Assembly: GCA_913046825.1 (NCBI GenBank)
Contig: CAJWTF010000086.1
Coordinates: 1-15,875, forward strand
Origin: an uncultured Rickettsiales bacterium
GTDB taxonomy: Bacteria; Pseudomonadota; Alphaproteobacteria; UBA8366
Direction: 5' to 3'
Length of the DNA stretch: 15,875 nt
Of the stretch, positions 6,286 to 14,817 are shown in pieces (within the stretch, counting starts at the first letter, position 1; every line of letters begins with the position of its first letter). The position numbers and the translations under genes were made by a program. The notes below the pieces were generated by a model that saw only the letters and a program-made list of their open reading frames with translations, made no database searches and was not told the origin of the DNA.

Positions 6286-7203
6286 ATGATCGAAATCGAT
6301 CATCTGACGAAGCAATTCGGGCCGATCACCGCAGTCGAGGACGTTAGCTTCAAAGTCGCGCGCGGCGAAGTCGTCGGATTTCTCGGCCCAAACGGTGCCG
6401 GCAAGTCCACGACGATGAAAATGGCGACGGGATTCTTGCGGCCAACCTCGGGGACAGCGCGGATCTGCGGCTTCGACGTGCTGGAAGACCCGCTCGACGT
6501 TAAAAAAAGGATCGGCTACCTCCCGGAAGGGGTGCCGATGTGGCCGGACATGACGGCGGCTGCCTTCCTGAAATTCATCGGTCGGGTGCGCGGCTTCAGC
6601 AATGCGGAGGCGGAGCAGCGAATCGCAACGGCGATTGAAAAAACCCAACTCTCCGGTGTCCTGGAGCAACCCATCGATACGCTTTCCAAGGGATACAAGC
6701 GCCGCGTTGGATTAGCGCAGGCGCTGCTGCACGATCCCGAGGTACTCATCTTGGACGAGCCGACAGACGGTCTCGATCCAAACCAAAAATACGAAGTCCG
6801 CGAATTGATCCGCGGGATGGCCGGTGACAAGGCCATCGTAGTCTCGACGCATATTCTGGAAGAAGTCGAAGCTGTTTGCAGCCGGGCAGTGATTATCGCC
6901 AAAGGGCGGATTGTCGCCGACAGTACGCCGGAAGACCTTCTGAGCAAGGCGCCCAATCATAATGCGGTGACGATACGTGCCAGCGAAACATCCACCGTTC
7001 GCTCGGCCTTGGAAGGTGTGGCTGGTATTTCCGAAATTGAGACGCTTGGCGAGAACCGGCTCCGGATACGCCCGGAGACCGGCGCCGTAATTATCGACGC
7101 TGTTGGCGCCGCCTTGCGGGAGAAAGCTATCGCGGTCGATGAATTACATCTAGAGCGTGGCCGGCTCGACGATGTTTTCCGCCAAATTACGGTGACGGGG
7201 TAA
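6286..7203 (+). CDS. ABC transporter ATP-binding protein, GldA-like
   Basis: The 305-residue product is a full nucleotide-binding subunit. It shows Walker A GPNGAGKST (34-42), the signature LSKGYKRR (133-140), Walker B VLILDEP with Asp157 and Glu158, and the switch His189 in VVSTHI. A C-terminal extension from about 225 (HNAVTIRASETS onward, ending in LDDVFRQIT) is of the type found in DrrA/NatA-like exporters. The start at 6286 has AAGGGGGAAAC before it; an in-frame ATG 57 bases upstream lacks such a site and precedes the conserved start MIEIDHLTKQFG. It is followed by a membrane subunit and a GldG-like protein with gaps of only 3 and 12 bases, so the three form one operon and one transporter. 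In Bacteroidetes the related GldAFG complex is needed for gliding; here the cargo is unknown. Confidence 0.93.
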   Translation: MIEIDHLTKQFGPITAVEDVSFKVARGEVVGFLGPNGAGKSTTMKMATGFLRPTSGTARICGFDVLEDPLDVKKRIGYLPEGVPMWPDMTAAAFLKFIGRVRGFSNAEAEQRIATAIEKTQLSGVLEQPIDTLSKGYKRRVGLAQALLHDPEVLILDEPTDGLDPNQKYEVRELIRGMAGDKAIVVSTHILEEVEAVCSRAVIIAKGRIVADSTPEDLLSKAPNHNAVTIRASETSTVRSALEGVAGISEIETLGENRLRIRPETGAVIIDAVGAALREKAIAVDELHLERGRLDDVFRQITVTG

Positions 7204-7206
7204 GAG

Positions 7207-7944
7207 ATGCAGAACACGATGATCATCTTTCTGCGCGAGATGGCCGGGTATTTCGCAACCCCTCTCGCGTATGTATTTATTGTCATTTTTCTGGCGCTTT
7301 CTGGTGCGCTGACTTTCTTCGCCGGTGGTTTTTTCGAGAGTGAGCAAGCTAGTCTCCGATCGTTCTTCAATTTTCACAGCTGGCTCTATCTGATCCTGAT
7401 CCCGGCGCTTTCGATGCGCCTGTGGGCGGAGGAACGCCGCAACGGTACGATCGAATTGCTGATGACTCTGCCGGTGACCTTGGGCCAGGCGGTAATGGGC
7501 AAGTTTCTCGCTGCATGGTGTTTTGCCGGCGTAGCGTTGACGCTGACCTTCCCAATTTGGATTACCGTCAATTATCTGGGTGAGCCCGACAACGGCGTGA
7601 TCGTTGCTGGATATTTCGGTAGCTTCCTGATGGCTGGTGGATTTCTCGCCGTTGGATCGTTCGTCTCCGCCCTTACAAAAAACCAGGTCATTGCGTTTGT
7701 AGTGTCTGCGGCATTGTGTTTCCTATTAATCGCAACCGGCACCTCGGTCGTTATCAATGGATTGACCGAATGGGCACCTGGAGAATTGATCGATTTCGTC
7801 CGCTCGCTTAGCTTTACGGATCACTACTCGGCAATTGCACAAGGCAAGCTCGACCTACGGGACGTGTTCTATTTCTTCTCCGTGATCGCTTTGTTTCTGT
7901 TTCTCAACGCTGTGGCCGTCGAACGGTCGAAAGCCAGTAGTTAG
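7207..7944 (+). CDS. ABC transporter permease, GldF-like (ABC-2 type)
   Basis: The 245-residue product is very hydrophobic, with about six membrane segments, the first at roughly residues 15-40 (AYVFIVIFLALSGALTFFAG). The segment MRLWAEERRNGTIELLMTLP is the hallmark cytoplasmic coupling region of ABC-2 permeases that follow GldA-type ATPases. The motif LSFTDHYSAIAQGKLDLRDV and FYFFSVIALFLFLNAVAVE close the family pattern. It starts 3 bases after the ATPase stop. It would form the transmembrane channel with the ATPase and the large GldG-like subunit. Length and topology are normal and no lesion was seen. Confidence 0.92.
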   Translation: MQNTMIIFLREMAGYFATPLAYVFIVIFLALSGALTFFAGGFFESEQASLRSFFNFHSWLYLILIPALSMRLWAEERRNGTIELLMTLPVTLGQAVMGKFLAAWCFAGVALTLTFPIWITVNYLGEPDNGVIVAGYFGSFLMAGGFLAVGSFVSALTKNQVIAFVVSAALCFLLIATGTSVVINGLTEWAPGELIDFVRSLSFTDHYSAIAQGKLDLRDVFYFFSVIALFLFLNAVAVERSKASS

Positions 7945-7956
7945 GGAGGGCGCGGC

Positions 7957-9942
7957 ATGATAACCGGTATAATCAATAATCGCGGCGGCGCCATAGCAAT
8001 TGGAGTGGTGGCTATCGCACTGTTCATTGCCTTGAATTTTGGGGCTTCGTCGCTCACCGGCGCACGGGTCGATCTTACCCAAGACAAGTTATTCACCTTG
8101 TCGGAGGGGACCCGTAATATCTTGAAATCCCTCAATCGCCCGGTGACGCTGAAGCTCTATTATTCGCGCCAGTTGGGTGAAGCGGCGCCACCTTTCGGTC
8201 TGCACGCAAGCCGCGTGCGCGACATGCTGAAAGAGTTCGCGTCGGTGTCGGCTGGGAATCTCACTATTGTCGAACAAGATCCCGAGCCGTTTTCTGAAAT
8301 CGAAGATACCGCGGTTGAAGCGGGCCTTCAGGGTATTCCGCTCGATGAAAGCGGAGATAAAGTCTATTTCGGCATGATCGGCGAGGCGGGTGACGCCAAG
8401 GGCGTTATTCCGATGTTTCAGATCGATCGCGATCGATTCCTGGAATACGACTTGGCTCGCATGGTTTCCAAGTTGCAAAATCCCGACGCGGCGCGGATCG
8501 GCGTATGGACCAGCGCGCCAATGTTCGGCGATATGACCGCGCGGATGCGTGGCGCGCCGACGGAACCTTGGGCTGTGATCACACAAATGCAGGGCAATTT
8601 TGCGGTTCGGCAATTGGTATTGCCGGAGCAGCTGGGCGAGGACGTCGATCTGTTGATCCTGGCTCATGCGGCATATCTAAACGATCAAGAGCTTTATGCT
8701 ATCGATCAGTATTTGATGCGGGGCGGCAAGGCTGTGATCTTCGTCGATCCCTTTAATGAAGGTGCGGCCAGCCGGCGCTTCGCGGTGGGCGCGGTGCCCG
8801 AATCCTCTAATCTGAAAAAACTGTTCAATGCTTGGGGTGTGTCCGTCACGGAAAACAGGCTGGCCGCTGACATGAGCCTGGCGCGGCTCGTAAATGCCGG
8901 GTCGGAGCAGCAAATCGTCCCCGCACCTTATGTCACATGGCTGCAGCTTGGCGCGGACAGTATTTCCAGCACCGACCTCGTGACCTCAAACCTCAATCGT
9001 TTGAATCTTGCGAGTGCCGGGGTAATCAGCCTGAAGGACGGCGCACCGCTTAAGGGTGAGCCGCTCTTGTGGACGACCACGGATTCGCAGTTGGTCGATG
9101 TGAAGAACATTTCGGGTCAACGACCCGATATCCGCGGCATGGTCGAGCGATTCAAAGCCAGCGGCGAGAAACAAGTCCTCGCCATGCGGCTGACAGGGTC
9201 CGTGAAATCCGCCTTCCCCGATGGAGCTCCGAAAGAACCGGAGTCGGCGAAGAAGGAAGAACCTACAAGTGATAGCGGCAAGCCCGCCGACCATAAAGGC
9301 TCGCAGGACAAGGCCGAGGAAGACAAGGGCAAACCGAAGCCGCATGTCGCCGCATCCCAGGAACCGCTCAACCTGATCGTCGTTGCCGATACGGACATGC
9401 TCTCGAACGCGTTTTGGGTGCAGATGCGCCAATTCTACGGTCGGCGTTTCACGACTCCCGTCGCCAATAACGGCGACTTCGTTCTGAATGCTGTCGAAAA
9501 CCTTTCCGGATCCAGTGATCTGATCGCTTTGCGAAGCCGAGGCTCCGCTCATCGCCCGTTCACGAAAATCGAAGAAATGCAGGAAGCCGCGCAAGAGCAA
9601 TTCAAATCCGAAGAACAAAGGCTGATGCGCCAGCTTGAGGAGACTGAGAAAAAACTCCTGACTTTACAAGGGGGTCCCCGACCGGAAGAGGGCGCTGACG
9701 CGCCGAAGGCCCTGACCGAAGAGCAAAAGGTGGAAGTACAGAAGTTCACCGATGAGTTGTTGATCACGCGAAAAGCGCTGCGTCAGGTACGGCATGATCT
9801 GCGCAGGGATATTGATAGTCTGCGCAATCGTCTGAGTTTCTTGAACATCGCTCTCATACCGTTCCTGGTGACGATTGCTGTGGCCGGCTTGGGCGTGGCA
9901 CGGTTCCAGCGGCGCAAGCGCGCGGTTACCACCAACGGCTAA
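7957..9942 (+). CDS. GldG-like ABC transporter auxiliary protein (ABC_transp_aux domain)
   Basis: The 661-residue product has an N-terminal membrane anchor (about 10-32, AIAIGVVAIALFIALNFGAS), then a large extracytoplasmic domain that starts with the family strings VDLTQDKLFTLSEGTRNILK and VTLKLYYSRQL. Further marks are DLARMVSKLQNPDAARIGVW and DQYLMRGGKAVIFVDPF. Around residues 425-465 there is a low-complexity insert rich in Lys, Glu, Pro and Asp. Residues about 535-627 are strongly helical and charged (EEMQEAAQEQFKSEEQRLMR), probably a coiled coil. A second membrane segment (about 628-650) ends in RFQRRKRA. GGGAGGG stands before the ATG. A DUF4340 partner that often follows such genes elsewhere is absent; the next gene is chorismate mutase. 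The substrate is unknown, and a role in envelope maintenance is only a guess. Confidence 0.9.
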   Translation: MITGIINNRGGAIAIGVVAIALFIALNFGASSLTGARVDLTQDKLFTLSEGTRNILKSLNRPVTLKLYYSRQLGEAAPPFGLHASRVRDMLKEFASVSAGNLTIVEQDPEPFSEIEDTAVEAGLQGIPLDESGDKVYFGMIGEAGDAKGVIPMFQIDRDRFLEYDLARMVSKLQNPDAARIGVWTSAPMFGDMTARMRGAPTEPWAVITQMQGNFAVRQLVLPEQLGEDVDLLILAHAAYLNDQELYAIDQYLMRGGKAVIFVDPFNEGAASRRFAVGAVPESSNLKKLFNAWGVSVTENRLAADMSLARLVNAGSEQQIVPAPYVTWLQLGADSISSTDLVTSNLNRLNLASAGVISLKDGAPLKGEPLLWTTTDSQLVDVKNISGQRPDIRGMVERFKASGEKQVLAMRLTGSVKSAFPDGAPKEPESAKKEEPTSDSGKPADHKGSQDKAEEDKGKPKPHVAASQEPLNLIVVADTDMLSNAFWVQMRQFYGRRFTTPVANNGDFVLNAVENLSGSSDLIALRSRGSAHRPFTKIEEMQEAAQEQFKSEEQRLMRQLEETEKKLLTLQGGPRPEEGADAPKALTEEQKVEVQKFTDELLITRKALRQVRHDLRRDIDSLRNRLSFLNIALIPFLVTIAVAGLGVARFQRRKRAVTTNG

Positions 9943-9961
9943 CCCGCGCGGTGCCGGACGG

Positions 9962-10061
9962 CAGGCACATAAGTGAAGGTGGAGCGGTGCCTGAGTTCAG
10001 CCACGAAACTTGTCGCGACTGATTGCGATGCTTTGAGCTTATGATAAACGTTTTCTTTGAT
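9962..10061 (+). promoter_or_regulatory. Intergenic signals before the aromatic operon: weak hairpin and candidate promoter
   Basis: Behind the GldG-like gene, CAGGCAC (9962-9968) and GTGCCTG (9987-9993) form a perfect 7-bp inverted repeat with an 18-base loop and no T run, so it is at best a weak terminator. Further on, TTGAGC (10033-10038) and TTTGAT (10056-10061) are spaced by 17 bases, each matching the sigma70 consensus at 4 of 6. No leader peptide rich in Tyr or Phe codons was seen. Confidence 0.3.
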
Positions 10062-10116
10062 TTATAGCCGATAAAGCCATACAAGGGTGCCGCTTTTCGG
10101 GACAGGGTAGGATTGA

Positions 10117-10992
10117 ATGAACGCCACCCCAAGATCATTGGACGAACTCCGGCAAGAGATTGATGCCATCGACCGGCAGGTGCATACGCTGATACAGCAG
10201 CGCGGCGGGTTGGCGAGTGAGATTGCCGAGATTAAGAAACGCGACGGCTTGGACAAGGTGCGCCCTGGGCGTGAGGCCGCGCTGATGCGCGAACTGGTGG
10301 CGCGTCATGTAGGTGTGTTTCCGGCCGGCGCTGTGCTGCGGATTTGGCGAGAGATCATCTCGTCGCTGGTGCTGATGGAAATGCCGGATTACGCGATTGC
10401 CGTCTATGCTGCCGGAGACGACCAGGGTTATTGGGATCTGGCGCGCGATCAGTTCGGTAGCCGGACGCCGATGACCGCGCATCCGAGTGCCCGGGATGCG
10501 ATCTCCCAAGTTTTCGACGGTGCGGCTGCCTTGGCGGTAGTGCCGTGCCCGACGGAAGATGAGCCCGGTACCTGGTGGCCAAATCTCTGTGCGCAGAATG
10601 CGCCGCGAATTCTTTACCGTCTGCCGTTCTTCGGGCGTGGAAATGCGCGGGGCGGTTCCGGGGGTGTGCCCGATGCCTTGGTGATCGGCTCCATGACATC
10701 GGAGAAGACCGGCGATGATCGGACGGCGATGGTGCTTGAGACGGGCGGCGATCTCAGCCGGTCCGGTCTCTCGGAGATCCTGACGGCGGCGAGTTTGCGA
10801 CCGACATTACTGGCGCCAAGTGCCGCCGGTGCGCGCCTTTGTTATGCGGAAGTCGAGGGTTTCGTCGCATCCGATGATATGCGCCTGCAGATGCTGGCCG
10901 CCCGCGACACGATTGAACGTATGACGGTCATCGGAAGTTATGCGACGCCAATGGGCGATCCTGTAACCCAGGGTGCTGACAAGGGAGATTGA
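10117..10992 (+). CDS. Chorismate mutase (AroQ class) with an unusual C-terminal domain
   Basis: Residues 7-95 form an AroQ helical chorismate mutase, which converts chorismate to prephenate. By eye the catalytic pattern of the E. coli enzyme is matched by Arg12, Arg29, Lys40, Arg52 and Glu53 (LRQEIDAIDR, then PGREAAL), with Glu88 where E. coli has Gln88. The remaining 195 residues are not a standard prephenate dehydratase. They read YAIAVYAAGDDQGYWDLARD, GAAALAVVPCPTEDEPGTWW and a tail DTIERMTVIGSYATPM. The layout recalls a two-lobed binding-protein fold such as the dehydratase domain, without its threonine-rich active-site motifs, so it may be a degenerate relative that regulates the mutase. 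GGTAGGA precedes the ATG. It starts an operon with hisC (3-base gap) and tyrA. Confidence 0.88.
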   Translation: MNATPRSLDELRQEIDAIDRQVHTLIQQRGGLASEIAEIKKRDGLDKVRPGREAALMRELVARHVGVFPAGAVLRIWREIISSLVLMEMPDYAIAVYAAGDDQGYWDLARDQFGSRTPMTAHPSARDAISQVFDGAAALAVVPCPTEDEPGTWWPNLCAQNAPRILYRLPFFGRGNARGGSGGVPDALVIGSMTSEKTGDDRTAMVLETGGDLSRSGLSEILTAASLRPTLLAPSAAGARLCYAEVEGFVASDDMRLQMLAARDTIERMTVIGSYATPMGDPVTQGADKGD

Positions 10993-10995
10993 GGA

Positions 10996-12084
10996 ATGAC
11001 AAATCCGATACCGAAGCCGGGGATCATGGACGTCCAGCCCTATGTGGGCGGTCTCCATACGGTCGAGGGCGTCGATAAGGTCGTTGTTCTTGCGTCGAAC
11101 GAGTGCCCGTTGGGCGCCAGTCCGCGGGCGATTAAGGCTTATCAGAAAGAATCGGGGAAACTACATCTTTATCCCGATGGTGGTGCCGGGGAACTGAGGG
11201 CCGCTATTGGGGAGCGATTTGGGCTCGATCCGGCACGCATTGTATGTGGTGCCGGTTCCGACGAAGTGATTTCGCTGATGATCGGCGCCTATGCCGGTGT
11301 TGGTGACGAAGTACTCTACACGGAACACGGATTTCTAATGTATCCGATCAATGCGCGGTCGGTGGGTGCGACGCCGGTCGCCGCGCCGGAAACCAATTTG
11401 ACAGCGGATATGGATAAGCTGCTGGCATGCGTGACCGAACGCACGAAGATGGTGTTCCTGGCAAATCCGAACAATCCAACCGGCAGTTATGTTTCGGTTG
11501 ATGAGCTGAGGCGTTTGCATGCCGCGTTGCCGAGCCATGTCCTACTGGTGATCGATGCGGCTTATGCGGAATATGTCAGCCGAAATGATTATGTGTCAGG
11601 CGCGGAATTAGTCGACCAGTTCGAAAATGTCGTCATGACGCGAACCTATTCCAAAGTGTTCGGCCTGGCCGCTATTCGCCTCGGATGGGCTTATTGTCCA
11701 GCGCATGTCGCCGATGTGCTGAACCGGGTGCGGAACCCATTCAATGTGACCAGTCCAGCGCAGGCCGCGGGAATTGCGGCGGTGGGCGATCTCTCGCACA
11801 CGGACGCCGCCGTCGCCCATAATGATGAATGGCTTTCGCGCTTCACGGCGGAGCTTCAGGGTCTTGGATTGGAAGTCGCCCCCTCCGTCGGCAATTTTGT
11901 CTTGGTCCAATTCGGAGAAGTGGCGCGAGCGCAATCAGCCTACGATCATCTGTTGAGCCGTGGCGTCATTACCCGGATGATGGGTGGCTACGGATTGCCC
12001 GACGGTTTGCGCGTTACCATCGGCCTTGAATCGGAATTGAAGGCCATCATCGACGGCTTGGCCGAGCATCGGAAATTAGCATGA
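10996..12084 (+). CDS. hisC: Histidinol-phosphate / aromatic aminotransferase (HisC type)
   Basis: The 362-residue product is a class I/II PLP aminotransferase of the HisC family. Key residues are all present: LASNECPLG near the start, YPDGG (59-63), NPNNPTG (157-163), Asp187 and Tyr190 in IDAAYAEY, the Schiff-base lysine Lys220 in TYSKVFGLAAIRLGW with Arg228, and the substrate-carboxylate Arg339 in GLRVTIG. The family makes histidinol phosphate, and many members also accept phenylpyruvate, 4-hydroxyphenylpyruvate or prephenate. Placed between chorismate mutase and tyrA, with 3 bases before and a 4-base ATGA overlap after, this copy most likely serves tyrosine and phenylalanine synthesis (inference). 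Whether it also serves histidine cannot be decided without the rest of the genome. Confidence 0.93.
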   Translation: MTNPIPKPGIMDVQPYVGGLHTVEGVDKVVVLASNECPLGASPRAIKAYQKESGKLHLYPDGGAGELRAAIGERFGLDPARIVCGAGSDEVISLMIGAYAGVGDEVLYTEHGFLMYPINARSVGATPVAAPETNLTADMDKLLACVTERTKMVFLANPNNPTGSYVSVDELRRLHAALPSHVLLVIDAAYAEYVSRNDYVSGAELVDQFENVVMTRTYSKVFGLAAIRLGWAYCPAHVADVLNRVRNPFNVTSPAQAAGIAAVGDLSHTDAAVAHNDEWLSRFTAELQGLGLEVAPSVGNFVLVQFGEVARAQSAYDHLLSRGVITRMMGGYGLPDGLRVTIGLESELKAIIDGLAEHRKLA

Positions 12085-13052
12085 GCCAATCCGAACCCCC
12101 TTTCGAGCGTATGGCGCTGATCGGCCTCGGCTTGCTTGGCTCTTCCCTGGCGCTTGTCGCTAAACGCGAAGGTCTAGCTGGGCATGTTGCCGGCTCCACC
12201 CGCAGCAAAGAGACACGCGACCGCGCGTACGAACTCGGTTTTCTCGACAGCGTGCATGAGACTGCCTTGGAAGCGGTCGAGGGTGCGGACCTCGTGGTCT
12301 TGTGCTCGCCGGTCGGCACCTATGGTGATTTGGCCAAAGCGATGGCGCCGGGCTTGCGACAAGGGGCCATCGTGACGGATGTTGGATCGGTCAAACAGGC
12401 CGTGGTCCGCGATGTGGGGCCGCATATGCCAGCGGGTGTGCATTTGGTGCCAGGGCATCCGGTCGCCGGCACCGAACAGTCGGGTCCCGACGCCGGTTTT
12501 GCTGAGTTGTTCGAGGATCGTTATTGCATTCTGACGCCGCCGCCCGGGACCGATGAGGTGGCGATCGAGAAGATCGCGGAATTCTGGCGGCGCGCCGGCA
12601 GCATGATCGAGATCATGGACCCACATCACCACGATCGGGTTTTGGCCATCACCTCGCATTTGCCGCATTTAATCGCGTACACGATTGTTGGCACCGCCAG
12701 TGATTTAGAAACTCAGCTGATTCGTGAAGCGGCCGAGGACAGTGATGTGGTGCGGACTCGGGAAGTCATCCGTTATTCGGCCGGTGGGTTCCGGGATTTC
12801 ACGCGTATTGCGGCATCGCCACCGGAGATGTGGCGCGATATTTTTCTGAACAACCGAGAGACCGTATTGGAAATGCTGGGCCGTTTCACCGAGGATTTAA
12901 CAGCATTACAGCGCGCCATTCGTTGGGGTGAGGGCGATAAACTTTACGATTGGTTCGAGCGGACCCGCGAAATTCGCCAAGGGGTAGTGGATATGCGTCA
13001 GGCGGGAAGCTTCAATCCTGCCGAGCAGAAGGAGGAGCCTGAGACTGAGTGA
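12081..13052 (+). CDS. tyrA: Prephenate / arogenate (cyclohexadienyl) dehydrogenase
   Basis: The 323-residue product oxidatively decarboxylates prephenate to 4-hydroxyphenylpyruvate or arogenate to tyrosine. The NAD site is ALIGLGLLGSS (Gly15, Gly17, Gly20), followed by VVLCSPVGTY, TDVGSVKQAV with Ser103, and the family signature GHPVAGTEQSG with catalytic His126. Further marks are HHHDRVLAITSHLPHLIAYT and SAGGFRDFTRIAASPPEMWR. There is no ACT domain, so feedback control by tyrosine would have to come from elsewhere. The gene overlaps hisC by four bases (ATGA), which points to translational coupling. Its last 41 bases overlap the 3' end of the oppositely oriented DUF2125 gene. Cofactor and substrate preference cannot be told from sequence alone. 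Confidence 0.94.
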   Translation: MSQSEPPFERMALIGLGLLGSSLALVAKREGLAGHVAGSTRSKETRDRAYELGFLDSVHETALEAVEGADLVVLCSPVGTYGDLAKAMAPGLRQGAIVTDVGSVKQAVVRDVGPHMPAGVHLVPGHPVAGTEQSGPDAGFAELFEDRYCILTPPPGTDEVAIEKIAEFWRRAGSMIEIMDPHHHDRVLAITSHLPHLIAYTIVGTASDLETQLIREAAEDSDVVRTREVIRYSAGGFRDFTRIAASPPEMWRDIFLNNRETVLEMLGRFTEDLTALQRAIRWGEGDKLYDWFERTREIRQGVVDMRQAGSFNPAEQKEEPETE

Positions 13053-14079
13053 GCAGCGGCGGCAAATTTGCGAGCTTGATGGGCCCGATGAAAAAGGCAC
13101 CGTCTTGCGCTGTTATGGGGACCGTTAGGACACGGCGCCCGTCACTCGGCGAAGTCTTTGCCAATAAGTTCAGTGTGACACGAGATGCTGGCAGGATGTC
13201 CCGGCGGAGTAGATTAGCTTCGGCCATTGCCTCCAGAGTTTCCTCGTAGCCGCGAATGTCGGCAGTCAACGCGCCAAGTGGCCGCATCTGGGTATCGAGC
13301 GCTATGGTGCCGTTGGCTCGCAGATCGAGCGCGCCCCAAATCATATTTAGCCAATGAACTTCAAGGGTTCCGCCTGAGCGACGCCATTCCGAAATCGCGT
13401 CGAAAACGCTTTGACCATTAAGCGGGCCGAGAAAAACCGCCTTGGCTTTGATACTGTCGATGGTGTCACCGAGGGTCGGGGCGTGTATCGCCGCCAACGC
13501 AATTTGCTCTGCCGCGACGCTAATTTCGAGAGCCGGTTCGGTGTGCGCAATTGGCGGATGGTTGGGTCGAACGATATCCGCCAAGACACGGTTTGTCTTT
13601 AGCAGGCTTCCCTGATCCGCCTCAGTAATTTGGACATCCTTCAACACCAAGGTTAGCGCGGCTAACGTTCCCGAATCGCCGATCACCGCGACAGCTTCGA
13701 TGCCGATGGTATTGGCGGTAAAATCACCCTCTTCCGCTTGGCCGCGATAGCGCATCTGTTGGGCGCCGAACGCTTCAAGCCGGTATCGCCTCAGATCCCA
13801 AGGCTGGAGATCTAAGTGCAGTTCTTCGCTCCGCCATGACAGTCCAACTGCAGGATTGGATGCGTCGGGCGCCGAGATCTTGATGCGCACTAGGAATGGG
13901 AATCCTGTGGTCTCGATTGGACCGTGATTGACAGTGAATCCATCTCGCCGTTGCTTGTCGATCCAGTTATTTAAAAGCTCCTCGCCGATCGACGCCGCAT
14001 AGAGCCAATAGGCGGGATAGCCGAACAAGACGAAGGCCAATAGAATGATGGGCCCGATAAGCACGCGTTTTGAAAGCAT
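13012..14079 (-). CDS. DUF2125 family membrane-anchored protein
   Basis: The 355-residue product begins with a single membrane anchor or uncleaved signal (residues about 5-30, VLIGPIILLAFVLFGYPAYW) and continues as a beta-rich periplasmic protein. Strings typical of the DUF2125 family are GFTVNHGPIETTGFPFLVRI, APDAS and LHLDLQPWDLRRYRLEAFG, plus LNMIWGALDLRANGTIALD and GALTADIRGYEETLEAM towards the C-terminus. The family is widespread in alphaproteobacteria and has no assigned function. ATG at 14079 has AGGAG five bases before it and is preferred over an ATG 18 bases upstream. The gene faces tyrA tail to tail with overlapping stops and is divergent from chaC. No lesion was seen. Confidence 0.88.
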   Translation of the reverse strand: MLSKRVLIGPIILLAFVLFGYPAYWLYAASIGEELLNNWIDKQRRDGFTVNHGPIETTGFPFLVRIKISAPDASNPAVGLSWRSEELHLDLQPWDLRRYRLEAFGAQQMRYRGQAEEGDFTANTIGIEAVAVIGDSGTLAALTLVLKDVQITEADQGSLLKTNRVLADIVRPNHPPIAHTEPALEISVAAEQIALAAIHAPTLGDTIDSIKAKAVFLGPLNGQSVFDAISEWRRSGGTLEVHWLNMIWGALDLRANGTIALDTQMRPLGALTADIRGYEETLEAMAEANLLRRDILPASRVTLNLLAKTSPSDGRRVLTVPITAQDGAFFIGPIKLANLPPLLTQSQAPPSARQD

Positions 14080-14175
14080 GGACACTCCTGACTCCAATAC
14101 TTATAAGGCGGGAAAGGCGGCGTAAAGCGATCTCATTTTGGCGCGGCCGAAACTTCCGGATGTAACAGTCAGCTT
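14080..14175. promoter_or_regulatory. Divergent promoter region of the DUF2125 and chaC genes
   Basis: This 96-base gap separates two divergent starts and must hold both promoters unless transcription enters from elsewhere. For the DUF2125 gene a minus-strand TATAAG (about 14105-14100) is a reasonable -10 box without a good -35. For chaC neither a clear promoter nor a ribosome site before ATG 14176 was found. Confidence 0.3.
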
Positions 14176-14817
14176 ATGGTAGAGAGCGGATTCGAATCGA
14201 ATACGGCGCGTCTCTCTACTTGGCGCAGTCCGGCACAGAATGAAAAATCGAAACAAGATTGGCTCGACACCTTGCCGGCGACGGAATGCGCTTGGATTTT
14301 CGCCTATGGATCGTTGCTGTGGGATCCGGGATTTGAGTATGAGGAATCACGCCCGGCGACGATTTACGGGTATCATCGCCGGTTCTGCATTTATTCCCAT
14401 ATCTACCGCGGCACACCGGAACGGCCGGGATTGGTCTTTGGGCTCGACCATGGTGGCTCCTGCCGGGGGCGTGTCTTTCGAGTGGCACCCAATGCGGCGT
14501 GTGAAGTGTTGGGTATGATTTGGGACCGAGAGATGGTCTACCGTGTATACTTGCCGCGGACACTCAATGCCCATGCGAACGAGGTTTGCATTGAGTGCCG
14601 CACGTTCGTTGCCGACCCAAGTCACGAGCAATATGCGGGAAGGATGGATGTGAAACGCACGGCCGCGATGATCGCGGGTGCTTCCGGTAAGGCGGGGGCC
14701 AACAGCGATTACCTGAAAAACACGCTTTCCCATTTGCAAGAATTGGGTTTGCAGGAGGGTCAATTGCTGCGGTTATGGACCGAAGTCCAACGTTGTCTTG
14801 ATGAGCGAAAATGCTGA
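14176..14817 (+). CDS. chaC: Gamma-glutamylcyclotransferase, ChaC type
   Basis: The 213-residue product belongs to the ChaC family, which cleaves gamma-glutamyl peptides, in known members glutathione, to 5-oxoproline in the cytoplasm. The substrate loop AYGSLLWDP (43-51) follows an unstructured start. The strings YGYHRRFCIYS and YRGTPERPGLVFGLDHGGSC are typical of the family. The catalytic Glu119 lies in IWDREMVYRVYLPR, and the tail AGASGKAGANSDYLKNTLSH LQELG matches the family C-terminus. No strong ribosome site precedes the ATG, and the first 25 residues are poorly conserved, so the true start may lie a little further in. Its stop overlaps the start of the broken HD-domain gene, which was probably cotranscribed. 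Confidence 0.93.
   Translation: MVESGFESNTARLSTWRSPAQNEKSKQDWLDTLPATECAWIFAYGSLLWDPGFEYEESRPATIYGYHRRFCIYSHIYRGTPERPGLVFGLDHGGSCRGRVFRVAPNAACEVLGMIWDREMVYRVYLPRTLNAHANEVCIECRTFVADPSHEQYAGRMDVKRTAAMIAGASGKAGANSDYLKNTLSHLQELGLQEGQLLRLWTEVQRCLDERKC

Noticed and set aside
8986..9618. A 210-codon minus-strand frame
   Set aside because: It is antisense to the GldG-like gene, has biased composition and no domain or start signals.
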